Below are positions 7,723-12,212 of a DNA stretch of 12,212 bases, one piece after another. How positions within the stretch are numbered: the first letter of the stretch is position 1; the number at the start of each line of letters is the position of its first letter. The position numbers and the translations under genes are program-made. A model generated the notes under the pieces. That model saw only the letters and a list, made by a program, of their open reading frames with translations, searched no databases and was not told the DNA's origin. This stretch comes from GWF2-38-69 sp037127655 (GTDB lineage Bacteria > Verrucomicrobiota > Lentisphaeria > Victivallales > GWF2-38-69): the NCBI GenBank assembly GCA_037127655.1, contig JBAXXY010000085.1, positions 1 through 12,212 of the forward strand. Direction: 5' to 3'.

Positions 7723-7759
7723 CCTATGTATTCATTACAAATAATATAAGTATTATAGG
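7723..7759. promoter_or_regulatory. candidate operator around the start site of the sulfur operon
   Basis: Outer arms CCTAT (7723-7727) and ATAGG (7755-7759) form an inverted repeat. It encloses a smaller AT dyad, ATTA-CAAA-TAAT (7734-7745). The set overlaps the -10 box and the expected transcription start, a natural position for an Rrf2 repressor. Arms of 4-5 bp in AT-rich DNA can arise by chance. Confidence 0.25.
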
Positions 7760-7779
7760 CATTGATATTATTTTGTCAA
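7752..7779 (-). promoter_or_regulatory. sigma70-type promoter of the rrf2-cysK-metY-nifS-mnmA operon
   Basis: On the minus strand a perfect -35 TTGACA (7774-7779) and a perfect -10 TATAAT (7752-7757) are separated by 16 bases. The expected start at about 7745 leaves a leader of about 30 nt before the regulator ATG, too short for a riboswitch or T-box. Control is therefore probably by a protein at the promoter. Confidence 0.85.
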
Positions 7780-7792
7780 GTTCCTATAAAAT

Positions 7793-7827
7793 AAAAAAAG
7801 CGCAGTGAATTCTCACACTGCGCTTTT
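7793..7827 (-). terminator. rho-independent terminator after the surface-repeat gene
   Basis: Perfect 12-bp arms AAAAGCGCAGTG (7796-7807) and CACTGCGCTTTT (7816-7827) enclose an 8-base loop. On the minus strand the GC stem is followed by a run of seven T (7793-7799). It begins 22 bases after the stop of the surface-repeat gene and insulates it from the sulfur-operon promoter. The flanking A and T runs would let it act in both directions. Confidence 0.9.
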
Positions 7828-7849
7828 AGTAGATAAACTAGAGTCTAAA

Positions 7850-8509
7850 TTAGAAACTGTAGTTAAAGAGAATGCATATAGGTAGGAATCCGTCATTCAT
7901 ATAGTTAATCAAACCAAACTGGAAACCTTTAGAAGGCTTTCTTCCAGGAACATCTTCGTCGTCCATAATGTTCAATACGCCAACTTGGAAACCTTCATAG
8001 TTTGAGCCCGAATTAATTACACCAATCTGAGCACCTTTAGCATTAATACTAGAAACATTTACTGCACCAACCTGAACGGCTTTGCAGTTAGCATCTGCCG
8101 CATTCAAAGTGCCGAGTTGAAATCCTGAGCTTTTTGACATCCAGTTCGCACCTGCAGAAATCTGAGCGCCTTTAAAGCCATCGCCAAAATTCAAGAAAGC
8201 AATCTGGGCACCTTCGCCACCGTAATTTGAGAGGTTGAGCATTGTCAACTGTAGCCCATTTACATTTCTAGACTGGGAGAAGAAACCGAACTCAAACCCG
8301 TTAACTTTTTGATTTGTGCCGCTGTCATTCCAGCCAAATGGTACATCTAATTTTACGCCATCAACATTGTAGCTATCAGGCCAATTAGTAACTCCAGGCC
8401 AAACTGAGAACTGTACCGGTGTAGATCCAGAACCGTCGTTAGCCAATGATGTTCCTGCAAAAGCAGTTAGCCCCAACGCAACTATTGCGCCTAGCAATAA
8501 ATTTTTCAT
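7850..8509 (-). CDS. exported repeat protein, LA_2272-like surface repeat family
   Basis: This 219-residue product probably faces the periplasm or outer membrane; its function is not known. Residues 1-23 form a Sec signal peptide: Lys3, a hydrophobic stretch, and a probable cut after SLA. From residue 70 the chain is nine copies of a short unit, G-[aromatic/A/L]-Q/E-[hydrophobic]-G-x-[hydrophobic]-N, for example GAQIGVIN (159-166), GFQVGVLN (173-180) and GFQFGLIN (195-202). The copies are spaced 14-15 residues apart except the last, which follows after 22. The end, GFLPICILFNYSF, has the terminal Phe common in outer-membrane strands. The pattern matches Leptospira LA_2272-type surface repeat proteins as I remember them. 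A very good SD (GGAGAGG) precedes the ATG. It has its own candidate promoter and a strong terminator, so it is probably monocistronic and well expressed. Confidence 0.82.
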   Translation of the reverse strand: MKNLLLGAIVALGLTAFAGTSLANDGSGSTPVQFSVWPGVTNWPDSYNVDGVKLDVPFGWNDSGTNQKVNGFEFGFFSQSRNVNGLQLTMLNLSNYGGEGAQIAFLNFGDGFKGAQISAGANWMSKSSGFQLGTLNAADANCKAVQVGAVNVSSINAKGAQIGVINSGSNYEGFQVGVLNIMDDEDVPGRKPSKGFQFGLINYMNDGFLPICILFNYSF

Positions 8510-8569
8510 ATCCTCTCCTTATTTTGTTATAATTTATAGAAATATATGTAGTTTATGAAACTAGATTCG

Positions 8570-8597
8570 ATTCTAAAGTAAACGGATTTTTTTGCAA
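8570..8597 (-). promoter_or_regulatory. candidate promoter of the surface-repeat gene
   Basis: On the minus strand TTGCAA (8592-8597), a 16-base spacer and TAGAAT (8570-8575) fit a moderate sigma70 promoter about 60 bases before the ATG. A near-palindrome TAGATTCGATTCTA (8562-8575; 12 of 14 positions symmetric) covers the -10 box and could be an operator. The -35 matches consensus at only four of six positions. Confidence 0.4.
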
Positions 8598-8647
8598 CAC
8601 TAAAAAAATTATTTTCTTAAAAACATATCATTTTTATCTAAAGCACC

Positions 8648-9790
8648 TTAATTGGCAATACTCTTAGGAATACTTATGAAGAAGGTTGTACCATTAACTT
8701 CATCTGATTCAAAATGAACTTTTCCTTTCAAAAAATTTTCACCGATCAATTTCATACTGTAAGTCCCGATTCCGCGCTCTTTGCCTTTTGTAGAGAAAGA
8801 ACGCTTGAAAACCTGAAGCTGAACATTTCTAGGCATAAAATTTTTATTATTTACAGAGAAAACAAATTCATTATTCTCTTCAAAACAGTTTAAATTCACC
8901 CTATCTCCTGATTTGCTTGCTTCAAGAGCGTTTTTTGTCATATTACCCAACACTCTGAGAAGAAGGGTCTGGTCTGTTAAAATAGTTGTATCTTGAACAG
9001 ATGGAAGGATAATAATTGATTTCCCTCTTGCAACTTCATGCGGCTGATAGAGGCTGATTAGAGACTTTAAGAGATTTAAAGAGGAGAACGAATCCAGCGA
9101 TATATTAAATTCTCCCTGGCTGATTTTTGACATTTCACGCTGAGTTTCGATTTCAGCCAGGAGCTTCTTTGTTGATTCTTGAAGCATTTGCATATATTCC
9201 TGTCTTGTAGCAGTAGTATTTGGAGAGGACAATAATTCAACTAAACCTGATATTCCGCCCGCAACATTTACGATATCGTGAAAAAATGTTCTTTGCAGAT
9301 TATGATACATTTTTTCACTGCTTATATCTGTAACAGCAAAGGCTGTGTATTTTGTTTCACCCAAAGTAAAAGGAGTCGCCCAGACTTTAAGATTTATAGC
9401 ATCATTGTTCTTTGTTAAAAGAGAACATTCTTCTATTGCCGTAATCCCTTTCATTGCCTTGAGAATTGCTCTGACGGCTCCACACTCCCTACAAAACTCT
9501 GAAGTACCGCATCCGCCTTCATTTACAGTAGCATAGGCACAATTAAGCGCTTCGCCAGGCCTTTTGCCCAAAAGACACTCAGAAGATTTCAGACCAAGCA
9601 ATTCCGGTAAGCGGTTATTAGTAAAAACAATTTGTCTGAACTCATTCAAGATTAAAAATATAGTTGGAACAGCTTCAGAAAGGTTCTCAAAAAGGCCTCC
9701 ATCGTGAAAAAGCTTTGACTCTTCTTGAATAACATCACCTGTAGCTCTCTCTGCCGGAGCAAAAAAAGTTATAATTTTATTTTCTTCCAT
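8648..9790 (-). CDS. soluble PAS histidine kinase with a four-cysteine motif
   Basis: This is a 380-residue cytoplasmic sensor kinase with no membrane segment. Residues about 35-155 are a PAS domain (TIFLILNEFRQIVFTNNRL, then the FTLGETKYTAFAVTDIS end). It carries Cys84, Cys94, Cys100 and Cys103 in ALNCAYAT and GGCGTSEFCRECGA, a motif seen in PAS kinases of anaerobes that may bind metal or Fe-S or sense redox. The phospho-accepting His171 is in FFHDIVNVAGGISGL. The ATPase domain has an N box LGNMTKNALEAS (281-292) and GIGTYSMKLIGENFL (340-354). The usual DxGxG G1 box is replaced by FSVNNKNFMP (311-320), as in a known subgroup with SFSTKG afterwards (331-336). AAGGGA lies about eight bases before the ATG. 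No response regulator adjoins, so the partner is unknown. The divergent neighbour is fhs. Confidence 0.9.
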   Translation of the reverse strand: MEENKIITFFAPAERATGDVIQEESKLFHDGGLFENLSEAVPTIFLILNEFRQIVFTNNRLPELLGLKSSECLLGKRPGEALNCAYATVNEGGCGTSEFCRECGAVRAILKAMKGITAIEECSLLTKNNDAINLKVWATPFTLGETKYTAFAVTDISSEKMYHNLQRTFFHDIVNVAGGISGLVELLSSPNTTATRQEYMQMLQESTKKLLAEIETQREMSKISQGEFNISLDSFSSLNLLKSLISLYQPHEVARGKSIIILPSVQDTTILTDQTLLLRVLGNMTKNALEASKSGDRVNLNCFEENNEFVFSVNNKNFMPRNVQLQVFKRSFSTKGKERGIGTYSMKLIGENFLKGKVHFESDEVNGTTFFISIPKSIAN

Positions 9791-9843
9791 AAAAAATCCC
9801 TTGAATGAAACAATAATGAGCTAATGCATGATACTTGAAATCG

Positions 9844-9852
9844 ATTATATCA
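9844..9852 (-). promoter_or_regulatory. extended -10 promoter of the histidine kinase gene
   Basis: On the minus strand TGA-TATAAT is an exact extended -10 element (TGnTATAAT) about 54 bases before the kinase ATG. No good -35 box is found at 16-18 bases, which such promoters do not need. Confidence 0.6.
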
Positions 9853-9877
9853 TAGTGAATTTTAAAATGGAATAAAA

Positions 9878-9906
9878 TTGATACTGTTTCTAGGCAAATT
9901 TATAAA
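9878..9906 (+). promoter_or_regulatory. sigma70-type promoter of fhs
   Basis: TTGATA (9878-9883) and TATAAA (9901-9906) are separated by an ideal 17-base spacer. Transcription should start near 9913, giving a leader of about 90 nt. I see no ZTP or tetrahydrofolate riboswitch elements in that leader. The -10 boxes of this promoter and of the divergent kinase promoter are about 50 bases apart, so one bound protein could affect both. Confidence 0.7.
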
Positions 9907-10003
9907 ATCTGATTGTCCAGATAATTTATGAATGCTACTTTCTAGCCGACTAATTTCCATAAATAATTCATTACTCAATTTTTAACTATGAACAAGGGGT
10001 ATT

Positions 10004-11752
10004 ATGAAATCAGACATCGAAATCGCTCAGGCAATAAAACTTAAACCTATAAATGAAATCTCTGAAGCAGCAGGAATTTTGCACAGAGAACTTGAGCCTT
10101 ATGGACATACTAAAGGCAAAGTTAACCTCGATATTCTTGACAGGCTAAAAAATGAACCAAATGGTAAACTTATTGTTGTTACTGCAATAAATCCTACTCC
10201 TCTGGGAGAAGGAAAAACAGTCACGACAATTGGATCTTCATTAGGTTTGGCTAAAATAGGCAAAAAAGTTTTCACCTGTATTCGTCAGCCCAGTATGGGG
10301 CCGGTATTCGGAATTAAAGGCGGCGCGGCTGGCGGCGGTTACTCTCAGGTCATTCCGATGGAAGACTTCAATATTAATCTCACAGGCGACATTCATGCGA
10401 TCACAGCCGCACACAATCTCGGCGCTGCTGCTCTGGACACGAGACTTTACCATGAAGAACGCAAAGGTTACGAAGACTTTGAGAAGCGTTCAGGGCTAAA
10501 AGCCCTCAAAATAGATAAGGACAGGATTTTCTGGAAGAGAGTCGTAGATATTAATGATCGCGCGCTTAGAAGCATTAAAATTGGACTTCCGACCACTGGC
10601 GCAAAAGATAATGATAACGGCGTGCCAAGGCATACTAATTTTGATATATCAGTAGCTTCAGAACTAATGGCTATTCTCGCGCTTGCAGAAAATCTTCAGG
10701 ATATGCGCAAAAAATTCGGCAAATGCGTTATGGCTTTGAATGTTGACGGAGAACCTGTTACCGCCGAAAAACTTGGAATAGCAGGCTCAATGGCAGTAAT
10801 TATGAAAGAAGCTATTAAACCTACGCTGATGCAGACTACTGAGCATACTCCGTGTTTCGTTCACGCAGGCCCGTTTGCCAATATAGCCCATGGCAATTCT
10901 TCTATTATTGCTGACAGAATAGCTCTAAAACTAGCTGACTATGTCGTAACTGAGGCAGGATTCGGTTCAGATATGGGATTCGAAAAATTCTGCGATATTA
11001 AAACAAGATACTCTGGAATTGACCCAAGCGCAGCAGTTGTAGTTTGTACAGTGAGAGCTCTCAAGAGCCATTCCGGCAGATTCAAAATAGTCCCCGGAAA
11101 ACCTCTTGATGCAAAACTTGTTTCTGAAGATCTGGAATCTCTCGAACTAGGAATGGAAAATTTAAGAGCCCACATCGCAAATATAAATAGGTTCGGAATT
11201 CCTGCAGTTGTCGCAATCAACAGATTTACAACAGACACACAAAAGGAAATTGACTTCCTAAAGAAAAAAGCTATGGAATTTGGAGCTTACAAGGTCGCTG
11301 AAAGCAATGTCCATGGGTTAGGAGGAGAAGGAGGCAAAGAACTTGCTCAGGCAATAGTCGAAGCCTGCGATAAACCTTCAAAATTCAAAATGCTTTACGA
11401 AGACAAGCTTCCGCTCGTAGAAAAGATTAACAAAATCTGCAAGGAAGTTTACAGTGCAGGCGGCGTAGAGTTTTCTGAACTTGCTGTAAAGCAATTGGAA
11501 TATTATCAGAAAGATTTCGGTCATCTTCCAATTTGTATGGCAAAAACTCAATACTCACTTTCGCACGATCCTAATATGAAAGGGTGGCCTAAAAACTACT
11601 CAATTCCAGTCAGAGAAGTATTCCTCTCAGCTGGCGCAGGATTTATCTATGTGTTGACAGGAGCAATTTCAACAATGCCAGGGCTGGGAACTAATCCGAG
11701 TTACACAAAAGTCGATATTGACGAAAAAGGAAATATTGTAGGCTTGTTCTAA
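10004..11752 (+). CDS. fhs: formate-tetrahydrofolate ligase
   Basis: This enzyme uses ATP to join formate to tetrahydrofolate, giving 10-formyl-THF for purine and fMet synthesis, or for the methyl branch of acetogenic or glycine/serine C1 metabolism. The 582-residue protein has the P-loop TPLGEGKT at 65-72, the folate/formate signature FGIKGGAAGGGYSQVIPMED (102-121), KRVVDINDRALR, TEHTPCFVHAGPFANIAHGN, VTEAGFGSDMGFEKF, and the C-terminal SAGAGFIYVLTGAISTMPGL. It is about 25 residues longer than the common 555-560 form, mainly through an insertion at about 150-205 (KGYEDFEKRSGLKAL, and GAKDNDNG). That region resembles, in part, the longer loop of eukaryotic C1-THF synthase domains. AAGGGG lies five bases before the ATG. 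It has its own promoter and terminator, so it is probably transcribed alone. No other Wood-Ljungdahl gene is in the window, so acetogenesis is not shown. Confidence 0.97.
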   Translation: MKSDIEIAQAIKLKPINEISEAAGILHRELEPYGHTKGKVNLDILDRLKNEPNGKLIVVTAINPTPLGEGKTVTTIGSSLGLAKIGKKVFTCIRQPSMGPVFGIKGGAAGGGYSQVIPMEDFNINLTGDIHAITAAHNLGAAALDTRLYHEERKGYEDFEKRSGLKALKIDKDRIFWKRVVDINDRALRSIKIGLPTTGAKDNDNGVPRHTNFDISVASELMAILALAENLQDMRKKFGKCVMALNVDGEPVTAEKLGIAGSMAVIMKEAIKPTLMQTTEHTPCFVHAGPFANIAHGNSSIIADRIALKLADYVVTEAGFGSDMGFEKFCDIKTRYSGIDPSAAVVVCTVRALKSHSGRFKIVPGKPLDAKLVSEDLESLELGMENLRAHIANINRFGIPAVVAINRFTTDTQKEIDFLKKKAMEFGAYKVAESNVHGLGGEGGKELAQAIVEACDKPSKFKMLYEDKLPLVEKINKICKEVYSAGGVEFSELAVKQLEYYQKDFGHLPICMAKTQYSLSHDPNMKGWPKNYSIPVREVFLSAGAGFIYVLTGAISTMPGLGTNPSYTKVDIDEKGNIVGLF

Positions 11753-11775
11753 GAATAGTTGATAGTTGCTCATTG

Positions 11776-11804
11776 GGCGTCCGTGACTAACGGGCGCCTT
11801 TTTT
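11776..11804 (+). terminator. rho-independent terminator of fhs
   Basis: GGCGTCCG (11776-11783) pairs with CGGGCGCC (11791-11798) through eight pairs, one of them G-U, around a 7-base loop. Six T follow (11799-11804). It lies 24 bases after the fhs stop. Confidence 0.9.
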
Positions 11805-12041
11805 ATTTAGCATTACCGATAGGCTGGAAAAGACCCAGAAAGAATCTTTAGATTGTATTTTGGTCTCTTATGTCCTTTTAGTCTTTTCTCTATGATCTAT
11901 CATGGCAACTTGTTTGGCCGTTGTCACAAACTTTCCAAAGACTTTTCATGAATATACTGAAATAGTATTTTTTGATAATAAGGATATCATTTTCGCCCAG
12001 ACCTCCAAAACGCCGATACTAATCTGAATTTCAGATAAGAA
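11805..12041. other. gene-free stretch between convergent genes
   Basis: No reading frame with a credible start, length or family likeness is seen on either strand in these 237 bases; the longest minus-strand pieces are under 30 codons. The only clear structure is the short palindrome at its right end, listed separately. Confidence 0.6.
12022..12036. repeat. 15-base perfect palindrome
   Basis: ATCTGAA-T-TTCAGAT has perfect 7-bp arms about one central base. It lies six bases from the terminator hairpin in the convergent intergenic region. It could be a protein site or part of a longer RNA fold. Its role is unknown. Confidence 0.45.
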
Positions 12042-12075
12042 AAAAAAGACTGGAATTTACTTTCCAGTCTTTTTT
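12042..12075. terminator. bidirectional rho-independent terminator
   Basis: Perfect 14-bp arms (12042-12055 and 12062-12075) with core GACTGGAA/TTCCAGTC and a 6-base loop have A and T runs on the outside. It can therefore work on both strands. It lies 28 bases after the stop of the minus-strand gene at the right edge, which it most likely serves, and it backs up the fhs terminator from the other side. Confidence 0.88.
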
Positions 12076-12103
12076 ATCTTAAATTCCTTAGACAAACTTC
12101 GAT

Positions 12104-12212
12104 TTATAAGATTTCTTGAATCAATTTCTCACAGTTAGCGTAAGAACTCTCAAATCTATCAGACAAGGTGTTCATAACGAACTTGGCTTTCTCTTCGGCC
12201 TTCACTCCAAAT
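12104..12212 (-). CDS. C-terminal end of an unidentified protein (partial)
   Basis: The minus strand is open from the window edge to a TAA at 12104-12106, giving 35 residues ending FESSYANCEKLIQEIL. Charged and hydrophobic residues alternate as in an amphipathic helix. I do not recognise the family. Three things support a real gene: the other frame read across this stretch hits a stop early, the composition is protein-like, and a strong terminator follows at the right distance. The start lies outside the window. Confidence 0.6.
   Translation of the reverse strand, partial: FGVKAEEKAKFVMNTLSDRFESSYANCEKLIQEIL

Noticed and set aside
7716..7751. S-box or T-box control of the sulfur operon
   Set aside because: The promoter leaves only about 30 nt of leader, too short for either element.
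9907..10003. ZTP or tetrahydrofolate riboswitch in the fhs leader
   Set aside because: Fhs genes are known ZTP-riboswitch targets, but the AT-rich leader lacks the conserved GC stems and loop motifs of either class.
10939..11238. Minus-strand open frame of 99 codons
   Set aside because: It is antisense to the conserved core of fhs and shows no motif of its own.
11830..12020. Small minus-strand frames in the convergent spacer
   Set aside because: All are under 30 codons, with poor starts and no protein-like continuation across frames.
1..12212. CRISPR array, tRNA or rRNA genes, phage or toxin-antitoxin modules
   Set aside because: I found no regularly spaced repeats, cloverleaf sequences, rRNA segments, or recognisable phage or toxin-antitoxin proteins on either strand.

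Overview
The window is about 12.2 kb of low-GC bacterial DNA, roughly 35-40% G+C by eye outside the first 0.8 kb. It reads as the chromosome of a strict anaerobe with a Gram-negative type of surface. The evidence is an [FeFe]-hydrogenase maturase (HydF), formate-tetrahydrofolate ligase, a CymR-type sulfur operon, a soluble Cys-rich PAS histidine kinase, and an exported repeat protein of the kind seen in spirochaetes, Lentisphaerota and fusobacteria. The phylum cannot be fixed from the sequence; Lentisphaerota-, Elusimicrobiota- or Riflebacteria-like lineages are guesses only.

Left edge (1-1191): the 3' part of an IS transposase gene (IS1634/IS4-like) with an internal frameshift, joined to the remnant of nadA (quinolinate synthase). 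nadA lies on the minus strand. It carries its own frameshift, and its similarity stops at the IS junction. hydF (1257-2513, minus) lies just upstream of this wreck. A 262-base spacer with a possible decayed small reading frame separates hydF from the next operon.

Centre (2776-7779): a compact minus-strand operon, rrf2(cymR-like)-cysK-metY-nifS/iscS-mnmA, with a strong sigma70-type promoter and a leader of only about 30 nt. It covers sulfur control, sulfide fixation into cysteine and homocysteine, sulfur release from cysteine by a desulfurase, and sulfur delivery to tRNA wobble uridine. A bidirectional-looking terminator insulates it from the gene before it.

Right (7850-12212): a secreted protein with nine 14-15-residue repeats (minus), an orphan soluble histidine kinase (minus), the divergently transcribed fhs gene (plus) with its own promoter and terminator, a short gene-free stretch, a strong hairpin terminator, and the last 35 codons of an unidentified minus-strand gene.

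I see no CRISPR array, tRNA, rRNA, riboswitch, phage gene or clearly new multi-gene system. The points most worth a second look are the IS-broken nadA, the unusual G4 motif in HydF, the regulator-to-tRNA-thiolation operon, the Cys-motif kinase with a degenerate ATP-binding box beside fhs, and the possible gene relic before hydF.
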